This document shows, one piece after another, positions 1 to 10,143 of a DNA stretch of 64,000 nucleotides. A program made the position numbers and the translations under genes. Origin of the DNA: Diplonema japonicum (lineage: Eukaryota; Euglenozoa; Diplonemea; Diplonemida; Diplonemidae); contig OZ025648.1 in the NCBI GenBank assembly GCA_964019335.1, forward strand, positions 930,001-994,000, read 5' to 3'. Position 1 is the first letter of the stretch; each line of letters opens with the position of its first letter. Under the pieces are notes generated by a model. The model made no database searches. It was not told the origin of the DNA and was given only the letters and a program-made list of their open reading frames with translations.

Positions 1-116
1 CTTTTTTTTTTTTATGTGTTTTGAAACACTGAAAAATTCTCACCCGTCAAAAGCAAAAAAAACAAAAAAAAACAAAAACAAAAGGAGAAGAAAAAAAAAA
101 AAGGAAAATAAAGGAA

Positions 117-1751
117 ATGGAAGTGCTGTTATTAGCGATGCTTGTTGTAGGGGTGTCCGCTGAGGACGCGTGTTGGGAGGAAAAGAAAAATATGTACATG
201 TCGTGTTTCGCCGCGGATGACGACACCCAAGGGAGCTTGGACGAGATGCAGAAGAAGTGCATTGATCTGGAAGACGCTTGCTTGGGTGTGACCTGCTCGA
301 AAGAACAAAAGTGCAGCATGAGACACCACCGCAGGGAGGGCTGTGAGGGAGGCAAGTTCTTAGACGAATCGAAGGTGGAGGAGACCACGTACGTGAAGGT
401 CTGCAAAGTCAACGAGCACAAGTGGGACATATACCCCCACAAAGTATGTCATTATGTCAAAAACCCTTAAACCAAAACTAAAACCAGTACATCCCATGCT
501 ACGCCAAAGATGACCAGGAAGTAGGTGAACTTCTTGAGAGGAAGATCCGTTGCTCTGAGATGGGCGATGAATGCGTGGGTGTGACATGCGGCTCGAAGGA
601 CGGTGGCACCACCACCTTCAACTGCACCGTCCGCGACCACACAGCAGGCTGCAAGGGTGGTCTTGCCGACCCCCTCGCTGACTCGGAGGATGAGGTCTCG
701 TTCGTCATGGTATGTTGAAACAACCAAAAAAAAAATTATATTTCTTAGGACCCCATTGTGTTCCCCACCACCATACCCGCCACTAACGCACCTCCTATTG
801 GCGAGTCCTGCCGTTTTGAGGTTCACGACAAGTCCTCCTTCACCTGCAACCCTCCCGATGTTAACGCCAAGAGGATGACCCTAAAGGAGGCGCAGCAGCA
901 GTGTGTTACCATGAAGGACCCTCAGCAAGGGGGGTTTTGCAACGGTGTTGAGTGCACATCATGGGATGGCGAGCTTGAGACATGCCTCCCGCACATGCAC
1001 TGCGTTGCGGAGGGTCAGCAGATGCTGAAGGTCAGCACAAGCGTGGTCCACATTAAGAAGTGTTCCGACGGGAAATTTTGCACCGACCCGTGCAACGCCA
1101 AGGAAGAGTTCAAAAACCACGTATGCGAGAACGACTGCGACTGTGGAGGCGTCAGGTACTGCTCTGAGTCTGGGTACTGCAAAAACCCCACGGGTCTCTC
1201 ACCATTCGAGGAGCTGTGCATCACGGACCATGATTGCATCTTCGAGAAGCACACAAACAAGTACATGAAGTGTGAAGCCTCCGCTTCCACTGGTAAGGAC
1301 AAGATGACTCTTGAAGAGGCTCAGAAAGTATGCAAAGAGATGAAAGGCCTCTGCGCTGCCGTCACTTGCGTAAAGAATGAGTGTTCTCTGCGTAACCACA
1401 TGTTGGACACGTGTAACGAGCCGCATGGTCTTTTCTTCAACCAAGGTGAGGACACCTATCTGAAATGCTGTGGACCTGAGAAGGAGAAGCGGTGCCCTGG
1501 AGGAACTAGCAGCGGGTCCAGCAATGGCCACACGGGTTTTTTGGTTTTCTTGGTGATTTGTCTCATTGCTGGTGTGGCTGTGCTTGCCTACTGGAACCGC
1601 CAGATGGCCAAGGACTACATAGCCCCAAACACCTTTAATGCTGTTCCTCAGGACGAGGAGGTGTGTACTTTTTTTTTTTTCTCACTTCCACAAAATATGA
1701 CAGGCTGACAACAACTGGGTGATTGATGACACTAAGGAAGACGACGAGTAG
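117..1751 (+). CDS. Cys-rich type I membrane protein with repeated modules
   Basis: I read four exons: 117-443, 488-709, 749-1660 and 1704-1751, separated by GT-AG introns of 44, 39 and 43 bp. All junctions keep frame and give 502 residues. The start fits a signal peptide: the first 16 residues are hydrophobic and end VSAED. The ectodomain has four similar Cys-rich modules, near residues 18-100, 108-180, 200-290 and 340-430. Each shows a Cys, a segment like MTLEEAQKxC, then CxGVTC and a final Cys-x-R-x-H-x-C stretch. A compact disulfide-rich linker (CENDCDCGGVRYC) lies between modules 3 and 4. A membrane helix near residues 444-468 (FLVFLVICLIAGVAVLAYW) is followed by a short acidic tail ending EDDE. 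Probably a cell-surface or endomembrane receptor-like protein. The modules faintly recall PAN/apple domains, but I do not recognise the family. Confidence 0.75.
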
Positions 1752-2292
1752 GTAGGGTTATTCTCTCAGAAAAGTTTTTGTCACCCCCCCCCCCCCCTTG
1801 CCCCTCTTCTTTTTTTTTCTTTTCTTTTTGTGTTCTTTCCTTTTATCCGTTGCTTTCTACCCTATCTTCGAATGAGAAAAAAAAAAGAAGAAAAGAGGGA
1901 ACCACCATGCTGTGGCCTCTGGGGGAGGAAAAAGAAAATATTGTGAGCATCACAGAATCCTCAAAGTAAAACGCTGGAAAGAAAAATAGAAAGGGACCAA
2001 AAAAAGGGGGAGGGGTCTAAATGGGTTTTCTAAACAAAAAAAAGAGAAGGGGAAGACGGGCATTTTTTTTTTTTTTTTTTTTTTTTTTTGTTACAAATAT
2101 TTATCTTTCAAAAAATGATTTTATAACTATATGCAACTTGTGCCGAGCAAAAAACTTTCGCAGCTCTTTAAAAAGCGAACAACAAAGACATATAGTCATA
2201 AAGAATTTTTTTTTTTTTTTGTTCTTTCTTCGATATTTCTTGGAGTGAAGTACCATGAAAAAAGAGTGAAAGAACTGCAATATTCATTCAAT

Positions 2293-2329
<37 letters not shown>

Positions 2330-3214
2330 CCTCTTCCCCACCCTCATTTTTTCTTCTTTTTTTTTCCCCTCCTTATATTCCATGTAATTCTAATTCATGA
2401 AAATCCGTGTGAGCGCAGATTTGTTTGTTCTTTGCTTCTTTTTTTTTCCTTTTTTTTCTTCTTCTTTCTTCACGTGCGTGACATAAGGGTACAGAATATT
2501 GCCAAGAGAGAAGAAAAGGGGGGGGGGGGGGGGAAGGCAGTTTAAGTGAAGGAACTGGAAACAAAAAAAAAAAACAAAAAAAAAAAAACAAAAAAAAAGG
2601 GCACCGCAAAACTACCCCTGTAAATTTGCTCCTCGTTTGCGTCTTTTTTTTCTCTTTTTTTTTTCCCTCTTTCTTTTTTTTTTTTTTTTTTTTTTTTTTT
2701 GTATTAAGGCAAGGGTCTAACTCCCTTGAGTATTTAAAATTCACTGGGGGCCAAATTTGTCTCGGGGATTAAGCCCTTATTTTAACCTCCCGAAATACAT
2801 ACGTTTTCTTCTCGTTCATAGTAGTCAAACTACTTCTTCCGGCACAGAAACAATTAAAAAGAACGAATTCAAAAAATAAAGGCAAAGAAAAAAAGAAGAA
2901 GGAAAAAAAAAAAAAAAGAAGGGAAAGTTTCACTTTTTTTTAGTTTTTTTTTTTCTTTTTTTTTTCTTTTTCTGAATTCTTTTTCTTTCCCAGCCCTTTT
3001 CCCCCCAACCGTGTTTTCATTCCTATTTTTTTTTTCCCTCCATTCTTTCTGTGCCGAGTTTATGCCGTTGTCTCTTTTTTTTTTTTTTTTTTTCCTGACT
3101 TTTCTTTTCCCTTCTTTTCTTTCTGTCCTTTCGTTTTTTCCCCCTCTCTTTTCCCCTAATACCAAAAAAAAAAAAAAGCCGGAAAAAAAAGTAGGGCAAA
3201 AAAAAAAAAAAAAA
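1752..3214. other. Gene-free intergenic stretch with homopolymer runs
   Basis: About 1.46 kb of poly-T, poly-A, poly-C and poly-G runs between two host genes. The open frames here encode almost only Phe, Lys or Pro, so I call no gene. It contains one copy of a dispersed repeat (2150-2212, listed separately). The pyrimidine-rich tract at 2935-3160 probably serves trans-splicing of the next gene. Confidence 0.6.
2150..2212 (+). repeat. Dispersed repeat copy 1 (CTTTCGCAGCT...AGTCATAAAGAATT)
   Basis: This stretch contains CTTTCGCAGCTCTTTAAAAA and then, after about 20 bases, AGTCATAAAGAATT running into poly-T. The same two blocks in the same order and orientation occur at 47317-47382, where a poly-A run separates them and an (ATT)n array follows. 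Two copies 45 kb apart suggest a short interspersed repeat. I cannot place it in a known family. Confidence 0.5.
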
Positions 3215-5632
3215 ATGTCCGACCCACTAGGAGGCGTGCTGCCCCCTCCAGTGCTGGATGAAGAAGCAGTCACAAAGAAACCGAGTCTCAGAAAGTCCTT
3301 GACGGGGTCGCCAAAGGGGAGGGTGTTGTTCCAACCAGACGATCTGGCAACAACGACCCCGCAGGAACCGAACAAGAGAAGGAGCAGGAACCTCGAGAAG
3401 GGGATCGAGCACATCAGAGAAATGTTTTCCAAAGAAGAAGCTGCTGACTCTGCAAAGCGAACCGGGCAAGAATGGTCACCGGAACAAGGCCTACCTGGGA
3501 TGGATTTCAACCCCGAAGACATCCAAGACCCAGTACAAAACATGAAAGTCCTTGAGATGCTCCAAGCCCTCGACCGCACAACAGAAGAGCTCATGGGCCA
3601 AAAAGTTTCCAACGAAGAACTTATGGGCTTCCTTGAAATGGGTGAGAAGCGTATTGTCGATCTTGCTGTTAAAGTCAAGCTCTTAGAAGACCAAAACGAA
3701 CGCCTTGCCCTCAAAGACACCGACCAAGCACAGGAAATCGACAAACTAAAGTACAACCTCGCCACCAGTCAAGCTCACGGTAAGAAGCTCGAATCCGAGA
3801 AGGAACATCTTTTAGGAGATATTCATGGATACGCTGATCAATGCACAGACCTCAAAGCCCACCTGGAATCTATTAAAATCGACAAGACAAGGGAGTCGGA
3901 ACTGAATGCCGAGCTCAAGAAAGCTTACGAGCTCAAAGAAGACACAACCCGAAAGGAGCGAGAAAAAGTGGCCGCCGAGCAGCGGGTTACGGTACAGAAC
4001 CTTGAACGCGACAAACGCCGTTTGCAAGAACGACTTGAAGAATGGCATCGCAAGTCCGACCAAAACGTAGCGAAATCAAAGCAGCTCGAAAAGGAACTGA
4101 AGGACAAGACACGCGAAGTGGAAAAGCTGCAAACGGAGCTCGCCAACCTACAAAGGTCATACAAGAACGACAAGGTGAAGATGGACAACGCACTCTCAAA
4201 CGGCAAGATGCACATCCAAGAGGAGATGGTGAGGCTGCACTCGTGGGATAAGGAGCTCACGGAACTGTCGGAGAAGCTCAAAAAGAGCGAAGCCAAGCTC
4301 GACAAGGAAAAAGAAAACATCAAGCGAGCCATCGCCGACTCCGTGAAGGAGGTACAAGCACAGCGGGAGGCGGAACACAGGCTGCTGTTGGACATGAAGC
4401 ACCAATACGAGCAAGAACTAATGACACAGTTCGAGCAACGACAGAACGAACTGGACGAGCACTGGCGGCAGAAGGAGACCGTTGAACTTGAACAACTAGA
4501 AGAAAGACGCAACGCACTAGACAGCGAACTGCAGATGAAAACACAAAAAGCAGCCGAGAACCGACAACGCCTAGAAAGGTATTCGCAGAACCTAGAGAGG
4601 TACGGAAGGCGTCTAAAGGGCGAGTATGAAAACTGGCAGCACGAGAAGAACCAAGTCTACGGTGTGCTTGCAGAAGCGCAGACTGAAAGAGAAACAGCGG
4701 AGACAGAGATGAAAAAGGACATCGACGTTCTAACCGCAGCAGCGCAGGATATACACTTGCAGCTTGAAGGGAAGAAGGCTGTCATTGAAGAGCTTGACAT
4801 CAAGATGAAGGAGCTCATGGCGGAAAGGAACGCCCTGTTGGAGGAGAAGGCACACTCGGAAGAAAACGACAAGGACAGGACCGCCCAGATGAAGGAACTG
4901 ACCGCCGAGAACGACAGACTGATCGAGGACAACACGCTGCTGGAGAGGAGCTTCAACGAGCTAAAGTGCGAGCACGACCAACTGCTGGAAGAGATGACGT
5001 ACATGAGGTCACGCGAGGAAGAGGAAAGAGAGCTGAGGAGGAAAACGAACGAAATGCTCCTGGCCTCTTATAAAATAAAGAACCCGCAATCGGGTGTGGT
5101 TCTGCCTGTGGGACACAGGTCAGGGACGTACGCAGAGGGCATTGATCTGTTATGCTGGAAATGCCACCAAGGATCCATGGACGAAGAAGGCACAGGGCTG
5201 CTAGCAAGGACAAGGGATGCAAGGAAACAGATGCGATCCTTAAACAACGAGAGGACATCGTTGCACAATGATAAACAAGCCTTCATAAAGGCACACAAGC
5301 TGGATGCGGAGAAACTTACCAGAGAAACAGAGACCATAAAGAACGATAGAGAAGTGCTCAGGCAAGAAACAGAAAAGGTCATTGCCGAGAGAAAAGCCAT
5401 CGCCTCAGTCTCACAGCTCGACCCTAAGCTCGCACCCCCTACGCCCCTCAAGGATGACACTGACCCTGATCACAACCCAGTCAAGATCTCCTACCCTTCC
5501 ATGGATGCCCCAGAGGCACCCGAAGCGCCTTTGTCGCCCACTGAAGCAAGCAGGAGGCGGAAAAAAGACCTCATTTATTTGAAGTCGATCTACTCAAGCC
5601 CCAAGAGGATGTCGCACAATGCGGCATGGTGA
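3215..5632 (+). CDS. Long coiled-coil protein
   Basis: Single exon, 805 residues from ATG 3215, directly after a long A run. The frame stays open upstream but encodes only homopolymer sequence, so 3215 is the likely start. Residues 1-95 are polar and disordered. About 100-630 is an almost unbroken charged heptad-type coiled coil rich in Glu, Lys, Gln and Leu. A small CWKC motif near residue 645 interrupts it, a second coiled coil follows at about 660-725, and the C-terminus is Pro-rich with basic patches. This composition is typical of cytoskeletal, flagellar or basal-body scaffolds, but nothing in the sequence fixes a location. No specific family is recognised. Confidence 0.85.
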   Translation: MSDPLGGVLPPPVLDEEAVTKKPSLRKSLTGSPKGRVLFQPDDLATTTPQEPNKRRSRNLEKGIEHIREMFSKEEAADSAKRTGQEWSPEQGLPGMDFNPEDIQDPVQNMKVLEMLQALDRTTEELMGQKVSNEELMGFLEMGEKRIVDLAVKVKLLEDQNERLALKDTDQAQEIDKLKYNLATSQAHGKKLESEKEHLLGDIHGYADQCTDLKAHLESIKIDKTRESELNAELKKAYELKEDTTRKEREKVAAEQRVTVQNLERDKRRLQERLEEWHRKSDQNVAKSKQLEKELKDKTREVEKLQTELANLQRSYKNDKVKMDNALSNGKMHIQEEMVRLHSWDKELTELSEKLKKSEAKLDKEKENIKRAIADSVKEVQAQREAEHRLLLDMKHQYEQELMTQFEQRQNELDEHWRQKETVELEQLEERRNALDSELQMKTQKAAENRQRLERYSQNLERYGRRLKGEYENWQHEKNQVYGVLAEAQTERETAETEMKKDIDVLTAAAQDIHLQLEGKKAVIEELDIKMKELMAERNALLEEKAHSEENDKDRTAQMKELTAENDRLIEDNTLLERSFNELKCEHDQLLEEMTYMRSREEEERELRRKTNEMLLASYKIKNPQSGVVLPVGHRSGTYAEGIDLLCWKCHQGSMDEEGTGLLARTRDARKQMRSLNNERTSLHNDKQAFIKAHKLDAEKLTRETETIKNDREVLRQETEKVIAERKAIASVSQLDPKLAPPTPLKDDTDPDHNPVKISYPSMDAPEAPEAPLSPTEASRRRKKDLIYLKSIYSSPKRMSHNAAW

Positions 5633-5834
5633 AAAAAAGGGGGGGAATACCATACTTGCTTTTCTTGGTTTATAACCCCCCCCCCCCCCCCCCCTCCTCC
5701 CCCTTCCTTTTTTTCTGTACTGTATGATAGCTTCTCTTTTGTTTCTTTGCACATGTGTACATTGTAGTTGCTTATTTCCTTGTATTCCACTTCTTTTTTC
5801 CCTCCCCTAAACATCAAAACATCTTTCAGGCAGG

Positions 5835-6303
5835 ATGGTATCCATAGAGCCATGCAAAGGGTTCTGGAGGGATCTAGGCCTGCGGTTCGAATCTGATAAA
5901 AGGACGCTAATGTGGGTGGTCATATACCACGTGCTGACCATTGTGGTGTGGAAGCTGTGGTGGGACATGGGTGCGCTCCTAAAGGTGCTCAGTGTGGCGA
6001 TGTGCGCATTCTGGTCGTTCTTGGGGGCAACTATCACGCACAATGCTATCCACGTTCCCCTGTTCGATAACATGTACTCCAACTCTTTCTTCCAGATTGC
6101 TTTGTCCCACACATATGGGTGGCCTGTCTCAGCTCTCGTTCCTGGGCACAACCTGTCTCACCACAAGTTCACCAACACCGCAAAAGATGCCATGCGCCCA
6201 CAACGAATGCAATACAAATGGAATCTCTTGAATTACCTACTGTTCCCGATCATCACTGCCTCTCAAATAGCTGCATCTGATAAAGCCTATATGATGGATC
6301 AGA
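5835..6303 (+). CDS. Fatty acid desaturase, N-terminal part, cut by assembly gap
   Basis: The start ATG 5835 follows the acceptor-like TTTCAG at 5824-5829. The 156 visible residues show membrane segments around residues 25-65 and two of the three His boxes of membrane fatty-acid desaturases: HNAIH (HxxxH) near residue 71 and GHNLSHHKFTN (HxxxHH) near 107. These bind the di-iron centre that inserts double bases into acyl chains, normally in the ER. The third His box and C-terminus are missing because 200 Ns follow at 6304. The frame reads through the Ns into GC-rich sequence that looks nothing like a desaturase, so the gene should not be joined across the gap. Which desaturase class it is cannot be told. 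Confidence 0.8.
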
Positions 6304-6503
6304 NNNNNNNNNNNNNNNNNNNNNNNNNNNNNNNNNNNNNNNNNNNNNNNNNNNNNNNNNNNNNNNNNNNNNNNNNNNNNNNNNNNNNNNNNNNNNNNNN
6401 NNNNNNNNNNNNNNNNNNNNNNNNNNNNNNNNNNNNNNNNNNNNNNNNNNNNNNNNNNNNNNNNNNNNNNNNNNNNNNNNNNNNNNNNNNNNNNNNNNNN
6501 NNN
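6304..6503. other. Assembly gap (200 N)
   Basis: Exactly 200 undetermined bases. The round number suggests an arbitrary scaffold gap of unknown true size. Base composition changes sharply across it, from a desaturase gene to GC-rich repetitive sequence. Confidence 0.99.
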
Positions 6504-7813
6504 GACGAACGCGGTGTGTGTGGTGGCTGCCCACCTCCACGGTGGTGGTCCCTGGGCAACGCGCAGGTGGTGAAGGTTGCGCGGCTGAGAGGCAGCTCGA
6601 GAGGAGGAGCAGGGGAACGGTGTTGCGTTGGGCGGCCGAGGGCCGGAGCCGGAGCGCCGTGTTGGATGGCATCCCCTGGGGAAGCCTCCTGCACGCCAGA
6701 ACGAGGACCGGATCCGGAGACGCCGTTTGATGGTTTTCCTGGGGAAGCTGACCTGAACGCCCGAGCGAAGTGGCCTGAGCGTGGGGAGCACTGTTTGCCG
6801 ACAGAAAACAAGATTAATGCAAAATGTCCAGAGTGCGCAACAGTGTTTTCCACGTGAGGGGTTCGGTTTCAAAGTGGGTCCTCCAGCCACCAGAGTTGTA
6901 GGCTGGGTTCCCGCGGAGAGAGAAGCGGAGCGGAGGCGTCAAGTACGGTGGACCACCTCAAGGGATGTAAGTCCATTGTGTGACACAGTCTCTCGGTGAA
7001 GGTCCGACTTCTGGTGGGTAGGCAGGCAGAACCGCATAGGGGTGTAAGGAACACCATTGTGTGACCTGTCGCACACGGGGAAAGCCCAAGGCCGGTGGGT
7101 TATCTGCCAACGTGTCCCCCTCCTCTACTTCGCCTCTCACAACCTCTTCCTCCCCGCTGACGATTGACTCCACAGCACTCGCCGGCCTACCTGGTGCGCC
7201 CGCGTCATTACGCGATAGGGAGTCTCGTTGGAAAAACATCTTTCGCAGCTGAGAAGGGGGTTTTTTTTTTTAGAAATAGTAACCAGTAATTCTTTTTCCC
7301 CCTCCCCCATTGGTTTCCCTTTCTTTTTATTTTCCCTACCAGGCTCCTTTTCTAGTTATGCATTCCTCCCTTCTTTGTGGAAGTTGAGTTCTGAACTTGG
7401 CTTTTCCTTTTACATTTCCTTTTCAAATTTATATTTTAGGCTCCCACAGCCCAACAAAACCAGCAGATGGTGGGGTCCCTGTGGCTGGATAAATCAAAAT
7501 TAGGGATCTCATCGCCGTCCTTTAATATTTGGGGTTGTCTTTATTTGGTGACAGCCGAAGCCTTCGAGGCCCAAGAGCTGCGTGGCGGGGGAATGGGGAA
7601 AAAATAAGAAAGGTGGATGTCGGGGGCCCCAGGAAAATATACAAGAGGTCGAGCAAACGAGCAAGAGGTCCCCCCCGATATGGCTCAGTAAGAGAGACTG
7701 TTTTTAACCTTCCCTTCCCAATTTTTATGGTTTCAACTTTCTCCGCCCCCCATCCCCCCCGCCTGGTAGTGGAATAATTATTATTATTATTATTATTTGA
7801 AAAAAAAGCGTAA
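6504..7813. other. GC-rich repetitive stretch then low-complexity DNA, no supported gene
   Basis: About 6640-6790 holds two imperfect tandem copies of a roughly 65-bp unit; both contain CCGGAnCCGGAG followed by CCTGGGGAAGC. A short block CCATTGTGTGAC recurs at about 6972 and 7053. The segment 7060-7250 can be read as a Ser/Thr/Pro-rich peptide ending NIFRS, but no start codon or splice partner is visible. The remainder to 7813 is low complexity with a short (ATT)n run at about 7772-7797. This may be an unrecognised mobile element or the tail of a gene lost in the gap. Confidence 0.4.
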
Positions 7814-7886
7814 GCACGTGTCGTCTAGTGGTTAGGACGCTCGCCCCACACGCGAGAGATCGTCGGTTCAATCCCGACCATGTGTA
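7814..7886 (+). tRNA. tRNA-Val(CAC)
   Basis: A 73-nt cloverleaf can be drawn. The acceptor stem GCACGTG pairs with CATGTGT (two G-U pairs), the D stem GTC pairs with GAC, the anticodon stem CTCGC pairs with GCGAG, and the T arm is GTCGG-TTCAATC-CCGAC. A-box-like and B-box-like (GGTTCAATCC) sequences are present, and a T8 run just downstream fits a Pol III terminator. The anticodon loop reads CCCACAC, giving anticodon CAC (Val). Position 33 is C instead of the near-universal U; with U it would match the usual Val loop. It has no intron and lies on the same strand as the protein genes. Confidence 0.88.
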
Positions 7887-8098
7887 TTTTTTTTCAAATT
7901 TTACAAACACAGTATGTTACCCCTCCACCCGAAAAGGACGAATCGTGGTACAACGGAACCAGTGAAACGTACTCTGATCTTGCTAAAGGAGACTAGGGAA
8001 GATTGCAAGGCATCATTTTTCTCTTTTTCTTGGCTGAGGCCCTTACCTGTTCACCTGTCAGCTCACTTTTATTTCATTCAAAAGGGTTATAAGAAAAG

Positions 8099-10059
8099 AT
8101 GAGCATCCACCGCTCGGCAACGGAAGGAGCCAACCTTTTTGCTCAGGGGAGCGCTAAGGACTGGAACAGAGAGATCGCTGACAGATCGGTATACAAGAAG
8201 GAAAAAAAAATGCCAAAAATACATCAATAACAGGGATGGTCGCAGAAGTTGAAGACCGTTGAGGCCGCAAAGGACAAGCACGAAGGGTTGAAAGCGAGGA
8301 CCAAGGGTAAGAGGGGCGGTGATGGTAGCAAGGGGAACTACTCCACATTCGGTTTCGAAACCGAGGTATGCGTTTCTTTTTTTTTTCTTTTTTTTTTTTT
8401 TTTTTTGAGAAAACTGCTAACTTGACCCCTAAGTTCGGAGAATTGCCATTTCCTACAGCTCTTTTTCCCATTATTATATCACAAAAACCAATCCTTTTAA
8501 AATGCCTACAACCCAGTCAAGGATTGTTGCTGATGCGGTGTTCTCGGACATGGCTGAGGCGCGAAGAGAGGCCTCGGACTGCTACAAGAGCGGTCGGGTG
8601 TAACACTGTGAAAACCACCAGCGAAAAGGTGGTACTTGCCTGCCGCGCTGAAGACTGCGAATGGAGGGTGGTGTTCCGGAATAAAGAAGGGGAGGCACAT
8701 GTAACACGCCTGGTAGAGCCCCATACCTGCACCCTATCAAACCATGGAAAGAAGGCACCAGTTGGCATTGCTGATTGGTTTGCAAGGATGCTTCAGGACA
8801 AGGTGGAGAAATCCTCCGGTTACGGGCCGACCCAGGCGATGACTGACATACGGGTCTTCAGGGAGGCAGGCATTGACTTTCCACTGCTAGGAGGGCCCTG
8901 GAAATTACTAGGAGGACTCTTTTCGGATCAGCATCCAGTGCCTATGCGAAGCTCTCCCCATACTTCGATGACCTGAAGGCAATCAACTCTGGCACCTTTT
9001 TTGACATCGAGAAGAAGCAAAGGTTTTCTTTTAAATGCTGTAATCTTTTACACGGGAGGACACCTTCGACACAGCCCTAAGAAGTAGCCTTGGTTACTCG
9101 GGTTGTATTTTTCTTTTCCTAAACCGTTGCCTATTGTTAAGGAACATGCATGCGCACAACCTTGTTGAGCGTTAATGAAACATAGGGGACCTAATCGGGT
9201 TATTTGTGAAACTAAGGGGGGTTTTTTGAGCATTTTGAAAACTAAGGGGTTGACTTTGAGCGATTTCCCGCCGTAGGGGCCTAGTTAGGGCATTTGAAAA
9301 CCTGAAGGAGCGGACTTTGAACACTTTGGAAACTTAGGGGGCGGGATTTGAGCGTTTTGAAGACTTAGGGGGTGGACTTTGAGCATTTTGGAAACTTAGG
9401 GGTCGGAATTTGAGCATTTCCGAAACTTACGGGTCAAGTTAGGACTCTACCCCCCCCTTTCTTTTATAACACAAACACTTTTCGCAGCCCCAGCCCGAAT
9501 CTACCCAGCGCAGTGCCAGGCCTTACTCGTACAAGCCCGGTGAGAGGAACCCTTTGATGGCTGGGATCATGAAGGTATGCTTAGGAAACGAAATAATAAT
9601 TCACGCATACAGCCTGAGGACTACCGACCGGGTGTGAAGAAGGTGCTTCCCCCCAAGGAGAAGAAACAGCCGAAGACACACAAGGTCGTGAACACCCAGG
9701 CGAGGGATGGCAACCTGAGGTCGAAGACACCTGGCGATGCTTTTGCCATCCTTGCGGGTGCGGGCGAGCCCACCGTTGTGGAGCTGAAGGGAAGGAAGTG
9801 CTTCGGAAACTTCAACGCCGAAACCCAGCCCCCCCCGCAGAGGCCCTCGGGCAGGGGTGGTAGGAAAACTCTTGAGCAGACCGACCCCTGGAAATACGAG
9901 AAAGTGACGGAGAACGTTCCTGACTACAACACGAAGTTCCACCAGAGGTACAACTGTACCCCTGCGGGAGCAAGGAGGACGCACACTTTCGAGGTTGAGG
10001 CAAAAGGCCCCCGTTACCCCAACTACAGGCTGAACCCCCCTTACTCCGTTGAGGCTTAG
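8099..10059 (+). CDS. Four-exon gene of unknown function with a transposon-bearing intron
   Basis: Exons 8099-8188, 8234-8365, 9488-9574 and 9613-10059 are separated by GT-AG introns of 45, 1122 and 38 bp. All junctions hold frame and give 251 residues. The protein is basic, rich in Lys, Pro, Gly and Thr, and largely disordered. It has no membrane segment and contains Tyr-Pro turns such as PRYPNYRLNPPYSVEA at the C-terminus. Proteins of this composition are common among microtubule-bound axonemal proteins, but that is only a guess. I do not recognise a domain. The two flanking introns are minimal, so the 1.1-kb middle intron stands out; it contains a Mutator-like fragment and a tandem repeat, listed separately. 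Confidence 0.75.
8502..9040 (+). mobile_element. Decayed Mutator-like (MULE) transposase N-terminal half in an intron
   Basis: Reading from ATG 8502, then shifting frame near 8600, gives a MULE-like N-terminal region. A zinc-binding segment has CRAEDCEWRVVF followed by EPHTC, as in MuDR/FLYWCH-type domains. After another shift near 8930 it reads YAKLSPYFDDLKAINSGT, which resembles the MULE segment just before the catalytic domain. No catalytic DDE part follows. At least two frameshifts show it is dead. It sits inside intron 2 (8366-9487) of the surrounding gene and on the same strand. Its ends are not resolved. Confidence 0.6.
9195..9440 (+). repeat. Degenerate ~31-bp G-rich tandem repeat
   Basis: About seven imperfect units of roughly 31 bp follow the pattern AAACTTAGGGGG, then a GGACTTTGAGCATTTT block. 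Spacing is regular in the last four units and looser in the first three. It lies in the 3' part of the 1.1-kb intron, downstream of the MULE fragment, and could be part of that element's terminal region. The CTTAGGGGG core resembles telomeric TTAGGG but is not a telomeric array. Confidence 0.65.
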
Positions 10060-10109
10060 AAAAAAGCTTCTTTTTCTTTTTTTCTCCGTTTCTTCCTTTA
10101 ATTTTTCAC

Positions 10110-10143
<34 letters not shown>

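Noticed and set aside
2021-2744. Open frames in poly-T/poly-A spacers (Phe- or Lys-rich peptides), here and at many other spacers
   Set aside because: They are created by homopolymer runs that lack stop codons and show no protein-like composition.
5835-6857. 340-codon frame running through the N gap
   Set aside because: Ns are translated as unknown residues and the sequence beyond the gap is not desaturase-like; I end the gene at 6303.
9577-9612. Start of the last exon's gene at 9577
   Set aside because: This lies in a 38-bp intron; splicing from 9574 to 9613 joins the same frame to three upstream exons.
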